From Streptacidiphilus sp. P02-A3a (lineage in GTDB: Bacteria; Actinomycetota; Actinomycetes; Streptomycetales; Streptomycetaceae): a stretch of DNA of 64,000 bases. Each line of letters begins with the position of its first letter. The stretch's first letter is position 1. Shown here piece after piece: positions 1 to 8,681 of this stretch. The notes beneath the pieces were generated by a model that worked only from the letters and a program-made list of their open reading frames with translations, made no database searches and was not told the DNA's origin. The stretch spans positions 5,961,922 to 6,025,921 of the forward strand of contig NZ_CP048289.1 of the NCBI RefSeq assembly GCF_014084105.1, written 5' to 3'. A program made the position numbers and the translations under genes.

Positions 1-1439
<1,439 letters not shown>

Positions 1440-1440
1440 G

Positions 1441-1484
1441 CGGTTGAGTCGTTGAGCGACTGAGTCGTTGAGTCGCTGAGGAGT
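1441..1484. repeat. Degenerate GTTGAGTC-type direct repeats
   Basis: Directly after the icd stop, short units of the form GTTGAGTC or ACTGAGTC recur at about 8-15 base spacing. They have no coding or structural role that can be read from the sequence. They lie just before the shared terminator. Confidence 0.5.
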
Positions 1485-1485
1485 C

Positions 1486-1525
1486 ACGGAGGTCCCCGGG
1501 CCGGTTTCGGCCCGGGGACCTCCGT
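1486..1525. terminator. Bidirectional hairpin terminator between convergent genes
   Basis: A perfect 17-18 bp inverted repeat (arms 1486-1503 and 1508-1525) closes on a four-base GTTT loop. It separates icd from the convergent ABC permease gene and can act on both strands. There is no strong T-tract, as is usual in high-GC actinomycetes. Confidence 0.85.
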
Positions 1526-1540
1526 CGTTCCCGTGGCGGC

Positions 1541-2404
1541 TCAGCGACCGTGGGCGCTGAACCGGCGGACCGCCAGCGGGACGAACAGGGCGAGCAGCAG
1601 CGCCGACCAGGACAGCGCGGCGGCCAGCGGGTGGTGCAGCGGCCAGGGCGCGGCGGCGGTCTGCGGAGCGGCGTCGCCGAACAGCTCGCGGACGGCCTCG
1701 GCCACCGAGCTGACCGGGTTCCAGTCGGCGGCGGCACGCAGCCAGCCGGGCATCCCGCCGGTGGTCACGAAGATGTTGGTGACCATGCTGAACGGGAACA
1801 CCAGCACCGACAGCTGCCCGGCGGTGTCCTCCCGGCCGACCAGCAGCCCCAGGAAGACGCCGACCCAGTTGGCGGTGAACCGGAACAGCAGCAGCAGTCC
1901 GAACGCCGCCGCCGCGTCGGCCAGGCCGCGGTGCGCGCGCCAGCCGAGGACCAGCGCCACGCCGATCATCATGGCCAGCACCACCACGCTGACCAGCAGG
2001 TCGGCCAGGGTCTGGCCGAACAGCGCGGCGGAGCGGGAAATCGGCATCGAGCGCAGCCGGTCGGTGACCCCGCGCCCGACGTCGCGGGCGGCGCCGGTCA
2101 TGCTGGGCATCACCCCGTTCACCGCGACCAGCATGAACATCCCGGGCATCAGGTAGTCGCGGTAGCTGCCGCCGCCGGGGACGCTCATGGCGCTGCCGAA
2201 GATGTAGCCGAAGACCAGCAGCATCGCCAGCGGCGCCAGCAGTGAGGCGGCGATCAGGCCCGGCGAGTGGCGGTAGTGGAGCAGGACCCGGAGCGTCAGC
2301 GTGCCCGCGTCGGAGGCGGCCCGGCGCGCCCGGCCGGGCTCCGGCGCGGGGACGCCGGGGGTCGGCGGGCCGGGGGTCGGCGGGCTGGGGGTCAGGGCGC
2401 TCAT
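1541..2404 (-). CDS. ABC-2 type transporter permease, DrrB family
   Basis: A membrane subunit of an export ABC transporter, 287 residues. The first 30 or so residues are a Pro-rich cytoplasmic tail. About six hydrophobic segments follow, beginning near SPGLIAASLLAPLAMLLVFGYIFG. The conserved loop DVGRGVTDRLRSMPISRSAALFGQTLADLL is the coupling-type motif of DrrB and NodJ permeases. The start overlaps the stop of the upstream ATPase gene by four bases (ATGA), so the two are translationally coupled. Family members export small hydrophobic drugs or lipids. The substrate here is unknown. Confidence 0.9.
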   Translation of the reverse strand: MSALTPSPPTPGPPTPGVPAPEPGRARRAASDAGTLTLRVLLHYRHSPGLIAASLLAPLAMLLVFGYIFGSAMSVPGGGSYRDYLMPGMFMLVAVNGVMPSMTGAARDVGRGVTDRLRSMPISRSAALFGQTLADLLVSVVVLAMMIGVALVLGWRAHRGLADAAAAFGLLLLFRFTANWVGVFLGLLVGREDTAGQLSVLVFPFSMVTNIFVTTGGMPGWLRAAADWNPVSSVAEAVRELFGDAAPQTAAAPWPLHHPLAAALSWSALLLALFVPLAVRRFSAHGR

Positions 2405-3408
2405 CGGGTCACCGTTCGGGTCCGGTCGGAGCCGGAACCGGCCTGCGGGCGGCCGGTCAGGGCGAGGAAGGCGTCGTCCAGCGAGGGGTGCCCCAGGGCC
2501 ACGTCCACCGCGGCGACACCGGCGGCGTCCAGCTCGCGGACGAGCTGCGGCAGGGCGATCCGGCGGCCGGGCGCGGTGACCGCGCTGACCCGGCCGCCGA
2601 CCGGGTCGAGCGCCGGTTCGCCGCCGGTGAGCGCGGCCAGTACCGCCGCCGCCTCGGGCAGCCGGACCGGTTCGGCCAGGGCCACCTCGACCCTGGTCCC
2701 GATCGCGGACTTGAGCCGGTCCGGCGGTCCGGAGGCGATCACCCGGCCGTGGTCGACCACCACCACGTCGTCGGCGAGCCGGTCGGCCTCGTCCAGGTAC
2801 TGGGTGGTGAGCAGCACGGTGGTGCCCTCGGCCACGAGCTCCCGGACGACGGTCCAGATGTCGTTGCGGCTGCGCGGGTCGAGGCCGGTGGTGGGCTCGT
2901 CCAGGAAGAGCACGGCGGGCCGGGTGACCAGGCTGGCGATCAGGTCAAGGCGGCGGCGCATGCCGCCGGAGTAGGTGCGCACCAGCCGGTCCGCGGCGTC
3001 GGCGAGCCCGAAGCGCTCCAGCAGTTCCTCGGCCCGGCGGCGGGCGCCCCGGCGGCCGAGGTGGTGCAGTCGGCCCACCAGGTGCAGGTTGTCGCGCCCG
3101 GTGATGCCCTCCTCGACGGCCGCGTGCTGGCCGGCGAAGCCGATGGCGCGGCGCACCAGGTCGGGCTCGCGGACCACGTCGTGCCCGGCCACCCGGGCGC
3201 GCCCGGCGTCGGGGTGGCACAGCGTCGCCAGGATCCGTACGGCGGTGGTCTTGCCCGCGCCGTTGGGCCCGAGCACCCCGCAGACCGTCCCGGCCGGGAC
3301 GGACAGGTCGAGGCCGCTCAGCGCCCTGGTGCCGCCGAAGCTCTTGTGCACGCCCTCGGCCTCGACGGCCGGGCCGTCGCGGGAGGCGTCATAGCTGTTC
3401 GGGCCCAT
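2401..3408 (-). CDS. ABC transporter ATP-binding protein, DrrA family
   Basis: The ATPase that powers the adjacent permease, 335 residues. Walker A is GPNGAGKT (47-54), the ABC signature is YSGGM (146-150) and Walker B is AVLFLDEP (165-172), followed by the D-loop TTGLD. The extra C-terminal domain of about 110 residues (after LKSAIGTRVEVAL) is characteristic of the DrrA subfamily rather than of importers. It is the first gene of a two-gene operon with the permease. A TetR gene diverges from it across 168 bases, which suggests a drug-inducible or self-resistance exporter. Confidence 0.93.
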   Translation of the reverse strand: MGPNSYDASRDGPAVEAEGVHKSFGGTRALSGLDLSVPAGTVCGVLGPNGAGKTTAVRILATLCHPDAGRARVAGHDVVREPDLVRRAIGFAGQHAAVEEGITGRDNLHLVGRLHHLGRRGARRRAEELLERFGLADAADRLVRTYSGGMRRRLDLIASLVTRPAVLFLDEPTTGLDPRSRNDIWTVVRELVAEGTTVLLTTQYLDEADRLADDVVVVDHGRVIASGPPDRLKSAIGTRVEVALAEPVRLPEAAAVLAALTGGEPALDPVGGRVSAVTAPGRRIALPQLVRELDAAGVAAVDVALGHPSLDDAFLALTGRPQAGSGSDRTRTVTR

Positions 3409-3438
3409 ACGTCCGCCTTTCCAGGCTTTCTAAGTGCA

Positions 3439-3489
3439 GTGTACGTAGAAGCGCTCCGCGCCGAGAGTACTACGACGTACGGTGTACGT
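3439..3489. promoter_or_regulatory. Putative TetR operator region between drrA-like and tetR genes
   Basis: The intergenic region contains the octamer GTGTACGT twice as a direct repeat (3439-3446 and 3482-3489). The palindromic core GTAC occurs five times in about 55 bases, in ATG-poor, AT-richer sequence. This is where a divergently encoded TetR protein would be expected to bind. The operator function is inferred from position and symmetry only. Confidence 0.45.
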
Positions 3490-3576
3490 GTCCAGCCCCG
3501 GGTCCGGCAGCGCACCGGGCTCCCGGCACCCACTACCGTGAGAGCGTTGGGAAGCTCCAGAAACGAGGTGGCCCGC

Positions 3577-4311
3577 GTGCCGTCCATCGCATCCGAGTCC
3601 GGCGGCAGGCCGCCCGCGAAGGCCGCCCCGGGCATGATCTGGCTGCGGCCCGAGCGCACCGGCCGGGGTCCGGAACCGGCGCACAGCCGCGCCGAGATCG
3701 CCGCCGCCGCGATCGCCCTCGCCGACGCCGACGGCCTGGAGGGGGTCTCCATGCGCAAGATCGCGGCGGCCCTCGGCGCGGGCACCATGTCGCTGTACAA
3801 CTACGTGCCCAAGAAGGAGCACCTGTTCGACCTGATGCTGGACGCCGCCGCGGGCGAGCTCACCCTCCCCGAGCAGCCCTCGGGAGAACCCAGGGCGGAT
3901 CTCACGCTGCTGGCGCACGAGCAGCTGGCCGCCATGCGCCGCCACCCCTGGCTGCCGCAACTCGTGGTCAGCCGACCGTCGATGGGGCCGAACGCGCTGC
4001 GCTGCACCGAGTTCTTCCTGGGCGCGCTGGCGGACTCACCGCTCGGCGGCGGCACCAAGATGCAGCTGTTCGCCATGTTCAACGGCTTCGTCACGCAGTT
4101 CGCGGTGTGGCAGCACACCGCGGCCGGGGAGGACACCGCGCGCTGGCAGGCCGACCTGGTCGACTACCTCGGCGGCGTGATCGCCGGGGGCCGGTACCCG
4201 TACCTGGCCGCCACCCTGGGCTCGGGCGCGGCGGCGCCACCGGACGCGGACAGCGTCTTCGCCGACTCGCTGGACCGCACCCTCACCATGATCCTCGGCC
4301 CCCGGCCGTGA
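3577..4311 (+). CDS. TetR/AcrR family transcriptional regulator
   Basis: A DNA-binding regulator of about 244 residues. After a short basic N-terminal tail, the HTH lies in SRAEIAAAAIALADADG through KIAAALGAGTMSLYNYVPKKEHLFDLML. The pattern G(A)GTMSLYNYVPKKEHL is typical of the actinobacterial TetR group with the C-terminal domain TetR_C_1. The GTG at 3577 was chosen because AACGAGG lies nine bases upstream. A GTG at 3568 and an ATG at 3634 are alternatives. The gene diverges from the DrrAB-type exporter and probably represses it. The ligand cannot be predicted. Confidence 0.88.
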   Translation: MPSIASESGGRPPAKAAPGMIWLRPERTGRGPEPAHSRAEIAAAAIALADADGLEGVSMRKIAAALGAGTMSLYNYVPKKEHLFDLMLDAAAGELTLPEQPSGEPRADLTLLAHEQLAAMRRHPWLPQLVVSRPSMGPNALRCTEFFLGALADSPLGGGTKMQLFAMFNGFVTQFAVWQHTAAGEDTARWQADLVDYLGGVIAGGRYPYLAATLGSGAAAPPDADSVFADSLDRTLTMILGPRP

Positions 4312-4321
4312 CCGCCCCGGC

Positions 4322-4996
4322 TCAGCCCGCCGCCAGGACGTCGCGGCAGAGCCGGTCCGCCAGCCGGGTGGTCTCCGGCTGCCGGTACCTCGGGCTCAGC
4401 GCGAGCGTGTACCGGCAGGCGTGGTCGAGGTCGATCAGGTGCCCGGCCGAGACGAAGACCGGCTTCACCCCGGTCCTGGTCCGCACCGCCCGGCCGACCG
4501 TCTCCGCGCCGTCCAGCAGCGGGGCGGTGGCACCGCGCTCCGCGCCCAGCTCCGGACAGGCGTACCGGAAGGGCGATTTGGCGACACCGAAGCACGGGAT
4601 CCCGGTGACCACGCCGAGATGGCTGGCCAGGCCGAGCCGACGCGGGTGCGCCACGCCGTAGCCGTCGCAGACGATCAGATCCGGCGCCCGCTCCAGCGCG
4701 GCCAGCGCGTCCAGCACCGCCGGCAGTTCGCGGAAGGCCAGCAGTCCGGGCAGGTACGGGAAGGTCACCCGGCCGGTGGCGGTGGCCCGGTCCACCACAG
4801 CGAGCGTAGCCGCGTCCAGCACCACGGCCGCGGCCACCACCCGGTCCCGGGCGTCGTCATAGGCCACGTCCACCCCCGCGATGGTGCCCCCGCCGGACAG
4901 GTCGGGGCCCGGACCGGCGACGTCCACCAGCGACCGCAGCCGCTGCTGCACCCGGATCGCCGACTCCTCGTCGGCGGGCCAGCTCTGCTCCCGCAC
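4322..4996 (-). CDS. nfi: Endonuclease V (deoxyinosine 3' endonuclease)
   Basis: This enzyme nicks DNA one phosphodiester 3' of deoxyinosine as part of alternative excision repair of deaminated adenine. The protein has 224 residues, the normal length. Every signature is present: GVDVAY with catalytic Asp43, YLPGLLAFRE with Glu90, and DGYGVAHPRRLGLASHLGV with Asp111 and His117. The GVAKS loop is also present. It converges on the tetR gene with ten bases between them and stands alone as a transcription unit. Confidence 0.96.
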   Translation of the reverse strand: MREQSWPADEESAIRVQQRLRSLVDVAGPGPDLSGGGTIAGVDVAYDDARDRVVAAAVVLDAATLAVVDRATATGRVTFPYLPGLLAFRELPAVLDALAALERAPDLIVCDGYGVAHPRRLGLASHLGVVTGIPCFGVAKSPFRYACPELGAERGATAPLLDGAETVGRAVRTRTGVKPVFVSAGHLIDLDHACRYTLALSPRYRQPETTRLADRLCRDVLAAG

Positions 4997-5116
4997 GATC
5001 CCCCCTCCGGCACCCGGTACTCCGGCCGCTCCGGCCCGGGTTCACCACCGTAGGGCACGCCACCGACACGCTGGGAATCCGGTTGACGTCCGGCACCGGA
5101 CCGGCAGGATGGCGGC

Positions 5117-5665
5117 ATGAGAGATCACCTGCTGACCGGGTCCGGCTTGCTGCTCCGCCCCTGGCTGGAGGCGGACGCGGGCGCGGTGCTGGACGCGTTC
5201 GGGCCGCCGGAGATGGCCCGACAGTCCGGCCGGGCCATCCGGGAGCGGGCGGACGCCCTGCTCTGGGTGCGGGAGCGCCAGGCCGACCGGGCCGCCGGGA
5301 CCGGCTACGCCTGGGCGGTCGTGGACGACGCCGACGGGACCCTGCTCGGCTGCGCGGCGGTGACCTCGGTGGACCGGCGGCACGACACCGGCTGGGTGTC
5401 GTACTGGACGGTAGCGGCCGCCCGGGGCCGGGGCGTGGCGACCGCGAGCGCGCGGACGGTCGCCGACTGGGCCTTCCAGGACCTCGGACTGTTCCGGCTG
5501 GAGCTGGGGCACCGGACCAACAATCCGGCCTCCTGCCGGGTGGCGACCGGGGCCGGGTTCGCGGTCGAGGGCCTGGAGCGCTCCAAGCTGCGCTACGGCG
5601 CCAACCGCTACGACGTGGAACTGCATGCCCGCCTCGCCGACGACGCCCCCGGTGACCCCGGGTGA
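5117..5665 (+). CDS. GNAT family N-acetyltransferase, RimJ/RimL-like
   Basis: A 182-residue acetyl-CoA-dependent acyltransferase. The N-terminal strand LLLRPWLEADA and the region AVVDDADGTLLGCAAV precede the acetyl-CoA pyrophosphate-binding loop RGRGVATAS at about residues 103-111. The C-terminal RLELGHRTNNPASCRVATGAGF is the classic RimJ/RimL motif in which Asn and Ser contact CoA. Members acetylate protein N-termini, antibiotics or small amines, and the acceptor here is unknown. A perfect hairpin starts at the stop codon. Confidence 0.9.
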   Translation: MRDHLLTGSGLLLRPWLEADAGAVLDAFGPPEMARQSGRAIRERADALLWVRERQADRAAGTGYAWAVVDDADGTLLGCAAVTSVDRRHDTGWVSYWTVAAARGRGVATASARTVADWAFQDLGLFRLELGHRTNNPASCRVATGAGFAVEGLERSKLRYGANRYDVELHARLADDAPGDPG

Positions 5666-5687
5666 CGCCCCGGAGCCGGGGCGTCAC
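5662..5687 (+). terminator. Hairpin terminator at the GNAT stop codon
   Basis: A perfect 11 bp inverted repeat (5662-5672 and 5677-5687) overlaps the TGA stop of the GNAT gene. It makes a coupled GTG start at 5662 for the next gene unlikely and supports the later GTG at 5731. Confidence 0.7.
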
Positions 5688-5730
5688 GCTCACCCCCGGC
5701 TTGTCGGTCCGGCGTGCCATGCTGGGGCAC

Positions 5731-6456
5731 GTGAGTGAGAAACGACGTGGTGACCAGCACACCGACGGCTACGCGGTGCCGCTCGGGCGCCCCTACCTGC
5801 TCGCCGAGTTCCGCACCAAGCTCGCGGCCGTCAACTCCGGCCTCAGCGGGCTGTACAGCGATTCGCACCCGGCCGAGTTCGACGCGACCAGCGACGCGGT
5901 GTACCTGCTGTTCCACATCGCCCGCAACCTGGCCCCGGCCCGCACCTACACCGGCTGCGAGCGGCACCCCAACGGCGCGATCGACCCCGAGCCGCCGCAG
6001 GGCTGGACCCGCTGCCTGCTGTGCAACGAAGCCCGCCGACTGGGCACCAACCCGGCCAACATCCCGCCGGTCGCCCGCACCAGCTCGCTCGGCTTCCCGG
6101 TGCCCGAGGGGCCCTACAGTTTCGAGCAGTTGAGCCAACTGCTGCGTCGGGTCAACGAACTGGCCTTCGAGCTGTCACTGCGCTCGGAGGACGCCGACTT
6201 CGCCCGCTTCGCCGACGCCACGCACCAGGCCTTCATCGTCGCCCGCGAACTGGCCCGTCCCAGGAACACCTCCGGCTGCGACATCCACCCCGGCGCGCCG
6301 ACCGACCCGACCGCCGACAACGCCTGCCTCTTCTGCGTCGCCGCCCGGCGCCGCCGCCAGGACGAGCAGAACAACACCCCGGTCATGATCAGCCGCCCGC
6401 GCCGCAGCCCGGTCCCGCGCCGCCCCCGGCACTTCCCCCCGGCCCCGCCGACGTAG
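5731..6456 (+). CDS. Protein of unknown function with a duplicated Cys-His-Cys-Cys module
   Basis: I do not recognise this 241-residue protein. It is an internal duplication. Each half starts with a helical segment containing paired hydrophobic and acidic residues. It continues with an (I/V)AR-(N/E)-LA-x-(A/P)-R signature and ends in a Gly-Cys-x2-His-Pro ... Cys-Leu-x-Cys motif followed by Ala-Arg-Arg. In the first half this reads GCERHPNG ... CLLCNEARR, in the second GCDIHPGA ... CLFCVAARR. Each half therefore carries a Cys-His-Cys-Cys set that could bind zinc. The basic, Pro-rich tail ends inside a tandem repeat. The GTG at 5731 was preferred over the GTG at 5662, which falls inside the preceding terminator. 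Confidence 0.7.
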   Translation: MSEKRRGDQHTDGYAVPLGRPYLLAEFRTKLAAVNSGLSGLYSDSHPAEFDATSDAVYLLFHIARNLAPARTYTGCERHPNGAIDPEPPQGWTRCLLCNEARRLGTNPANIPPVARTSSLGFPVPEGPYSFEQLSQLLRRVNELAFELSLRSEDADFARFADATHQAFIVARELARPRNTSGCDIHPGAPTDPTADNACLFCVAARRRRQDEQNNTPVMISRPRRSPVPRRPRHFPPAPPT

Positions 6457-6518
6457 CCGGTCGCGCCGACGTAGCCGGTCGCGCCGACGTAGCCGGTCGC
6501 GCCGACGTAGCCGGTCGC
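6447..6518. repeat. Four perfect 18-bp tandem repeats across a stop codon
   Basis: The unit GCCGACGTAGCCGGTCGC occurs four times without a mismatch (6447, 6465, 6483, 6501). The first copy contains the TAG stop of the upstream gene, so each further copy repeats an in-frame stop. The unit length is a multiple of three and suggests replication slippage. Confidence 0.95.
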
Positions 6519-6541
6519 GCCGCGCCGCTGGGCTCACCGAA

Positions 6542-6570
6542 CGGGGGCGCCGGGCCCGGCGGCGCCCCCG
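6542..6570. terminator. Bidirectional hairpin terminator
   Basis: A perfect 11 bp inverted repeat (6542-6552 and 6560-6570) with a seven-base loop lies between the convergent duplicated-motif gene and the DUF4241 gene. Confidence 0.8.
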
Positions 6571-6600
6571 CCGGGTTGCGCCGCTCGGGACGCCCGGCCC

Positions 6601-7311
6601 TCAGGAGTGGTCGCTGCGGTCGTCCGGTATCACGAAGAACTCCGTGACCAGGCAGGCCACCTCGCCGCTGGCGGTGCGGCCGATCCAGGTCGGGTAGACG
6701 CCGTCGCCCCAGCCGGACGAGAAGGCGACCAGGTTGTGCCCGCTCTCCGGGGCGGTGAGGGTGACCACCCCGGCGGACCACTCCACCGCCTCGAACGCGG
6801 CCATCAGCGTCTCGGTGTCGCTCTCGAAGTCGCCCAGCGGCTCGACCGCCTCCGCGTCCACGAAGCAGCCCGTCCCGGCGTCGACGCCGTAGCCGTAGAA
6901 CTCGTCCTCACCCAGCGCGCCGAGGTCCTGCTCCGGCACGACCGCCTGCTCCCAGACGGCGACCGGCTGGTCCGAGATCACCAGCCGGGCGGCGGCGACC
7001 CGCCGGTGCGGCTGCTCGGGCTCGGGCTCGTGGTCCAGTTCACGGTCGGACTCCGACTCCGGGTCCTCCGGCGCGGTGATCTCCAGCATCGAGGCGGTGA
7101 CCTGGTAGCGGCCGGGCGGGACGGTCACCGTGAACGGGTCGCCGCCGTAGGCGCCGAGGCCGGTGAACGGGTCGCAGGCGACGATCCGCCCGCTGGGCAG
7201 GGACAGCTCCACCGGAGGGGTGACCAGGACCGTGCCGAGTTGACCGCTGGGGAAGGCGAATTGCTCACCGGCGGTGAACATGCGGGCGACATCGGGCGCG
7301 GCGAACGACAT
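6601..7311 (-). CDS. DUF4241 domain-containing protein
   Basis: A 236-residue soluble protein with no signal peptide or membrane segment. The stretch YGYGVDAGTGCFVDAEAV and the ending SSGWGDGVYPTWIGRTASGEVACLVTEFFV are diagnostic of DUF4241. The N-terminal half carries a PPGRY strand and an acidic insert rich in Glu-Pro pairs at about residues 82-103. The function of the family is not established. Some relatives occur beside polymorphic toxin or immunity genes, but no toxin is visible here. Confidence 0.85.
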   Translation of the reverse strand: MSFAAPDVARMFTAGEQFAFPSGQLGTVLVTPPVELSLPSGRIVACDPFTGLGAYGGDPFTVTVPPGRYQVTASMLEITAPEDPESESDRELDHEPEPEQPHRRVAAARLVISDQPVAVWEQAVVPEQDLGALGEDEFYGYGVDAGTGCFVDAEAVEPLGDFESDTETLMAAFEAVEWSAGVVTLTAPESGHNLVAFSSGWGDGVYPTWIGRTASGEVACLVTEFFVIPDDRSDHS

Positions 7312-7413
7312 GAGGCAGTCCTCGGCAGTGTGGGTGGGATCGACCGAAGACTATCGGCGACCACCGTCAACCGCGCCAGGCGGCCCGCCCGCAGGTTTCC
7401 CCGGTCCGCCCGG

Positions 7414-8022
7414 TCAGCCCTCCGCCGTGGCGCCCAGCCGGGCCGCCAGCGTGCTCGGCAGCGGGTAGGAACGCTCCGCCGGGAGCAGCCCGGCGGCGTC
7501 CGGGTCGCCCCGGCGGGCCAGGTCGCGGATGCGGTGGGCCTGCTCGGTGACGTCGGTCAGGGAGACCGTCCAGGAGTCGAGGTACTGGTCCACCGCGGGG
7601 CCGCTCAGGCCGAGTTGCAGTGAGCGCCAGGGCAGTGGCCGCAGCCGCAGGTCGCGCTCGGGGTCCCACTGGAACCGCACCGGGCTGTGGTGCAGGTCCT
7701 GGCGCCACTGCTCGCGGGTGGCGTGCAGGGCCGGGGTGTAGCTGGACGCGGTGGCCAGGCCGAGCGCCGCCTCGAAGCCCTCCCGGGTCAGCTCGACGGC
7801 CAGCACCCGCTCCTGGCCGGGGGCGGTGGCCCAGGCGCTGCGGTACATCATCCACAGGAACGAGGGCTTGATCCAGGTCATCCGCTGCCGCTTGAACCCG
7901 GCGCCGAGGCGTTGCCCGGCGACCGCCGGTCCGGCGATCGCCGGGTCGAAGGCCTGGTAGACGGTGACGGTGTGCTCGGTGTGGGCGGCACGGATCTGAT
8001 GGTTCGGGGCATTTGTCGACAC
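7414..8022 (-). CDS. DUF4291 domain-containing protein
   Basis: A 202-residue protein that starts at a GTG. It holds the family signature VYQAFDP near residue 21 and RMTWIKPSFLWMMYRSAWAT (47-66), followed by QERVLAVELTREGFEAAL. DUF4291 proteins are widespread in bacteria and fungi and have no assigned biochemical role. There is no clear ribosome binding site. It lies 102 bases from the DUF4241 gene on the same strand, so co-transcription is possible. It diverges from a small HTH gene. Confidence 0.87.
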   Translation of the reverse strand: MSTNAPNHQIRAAHTEHTVTVYQAFDPAIAGPAVAGQRLGAGFKRQRMTWIKPSFLWMMYRSAWATAPGQERVLAVELTREGFEAALGLATASSYTPALHATREQWRQDLHHSPVRFQWDPERDLRLRPLPWRSLQLGLSGPAVDQYLDSWTVSLTDVTEQAHRIRDLARRGDPDAAGLLPAERSYPLPSTLAARLGATAEG

Positions 8023-8105
8023 ATCTGCGATGATCGCCGCTCCGCCGGGCCCGGCGCCACGGAATTGAGCGGGACATCTCCGCGTCCGGCCCCCGCCGCC
8101 CCACG

Positions 8106-8151
8106 TGTCAGGAATTCTTGACAGGATGATCGATTGTCAGGATAACCTGAC
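8106..8151 (+). promoter_or_regulatory. Paired TGTCAGGA palindromes before a small HTH gene
   Basis: Two symmetrical elements share the octamer TGTCAGGA. The first is TGTCA-N8-TGACA (8106-8123). The second is GTCAGG-ATAA-CCTGAC (8136-8151) and ends three bases before the ATG, leaving no room for a normal leader. The GATAAC inside the second element resembles a -10 box. Autoregulation by the adjacent HTH protein is the natural reading, but it is inferred. Confidence 0.6.
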
Positions 8152-8154
8152 GAC

Positions 8155-8397
8155 ATGACAGACGAAGAGATCCCGACCGCGCTGGCCGGGCAGGTCACCA
8201 GCAAGGACCCGGCCATCGGCCTGCAGGCCATCGTCGCCCTCCGCCGCCTGATGGAGGAGCTGGAGCGGCTGCATGTCGACAGTGCCCGCGACCAGGAGTG
8301 GACCTGGCAGCGGATCGCCAACGAGCTACAGGTCAGCAGGCAGTCCGTGCACGAGAAGCACGCCCCCCGACGGAAGGCCACCGGCAAGGAGAAATGA
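8155..8397 (+). CDS. Small helix-turn-helix protein
   Basis: An 80-residue protein. An N-terminal helical part (LQAIVALRRLMEELERLHVDSAR) leads into a sigma-region-4-like HTH, TWQRIANELQVSRQSVHEKHAPRRK (50-74), and a basic tail. The ATG is essentially leaderless and abuts a palindrome. From memory, relatives of this protein in actinomycetes are often followed by a gene with a Clp N-terminal domain. That partner is absent here, since the next gene 285 bases on is a glycosyltransferase. It is probably a DNA-binding autoregulator. Its targets are unknown. Confidence 0.8.
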   Translation: MTDEEIPTALAGQVTSKDPAIGLQAIVALRRLMEELERLHVDSARDQEWTWQRIANELQVSRQSVHEKHAPRRKATGKEK

Positions 8398-8619
8398 CGT
8401 GTTCGACCGCGGCCCGGGCGTCCACCGGGCCGCGCCCGGTCCGCGACCGGCCGCCTGGCTGCCCGACAGATATTCGTGCACATATCCCGGAGCACCGGAA
8501 GGCGTTCATCCCGCCCGGGAAATGACCATTCTGACGGCCACTCACGTCCGTCGCGCCGAGCGGTCCGGCGGGGGGCAATTCCGAACCTGTTAACGTCCGG
8601 TACCCGGAACCGACGCATG

Positions 8620-8631
8620 TGGTCTAGACCA
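8620..8631 (+). promoter_or_regulatory. DasR-responsive element (dre) upstream of the polysaccharide operon
   Basis: The sequence TGGTCTAGACCA is a perfect 12-base palindrome identical to the core of the known Streptomyces dre site bound by the GntR-family repressor DasR, which is released by glucosamine-6-phosphate. It lies 50 bases before the start of the glycosyltransferase gene, in a position that suits transcriptional control. Binding has not been shown here. Confidence 0.75.
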
Positions 8632-8681
8632 TACGGCTATGATGTCCACCAAGGCTGACGCACCACCAGCTTGGGGGATAC

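Noticed and set aside
6447-6518. 18-bp repeats considered as a CRISPR array or iteron origin
   Set aside because: The copies are directly adjacent with no spacers, cross a stop codon, and no replication gene is near.
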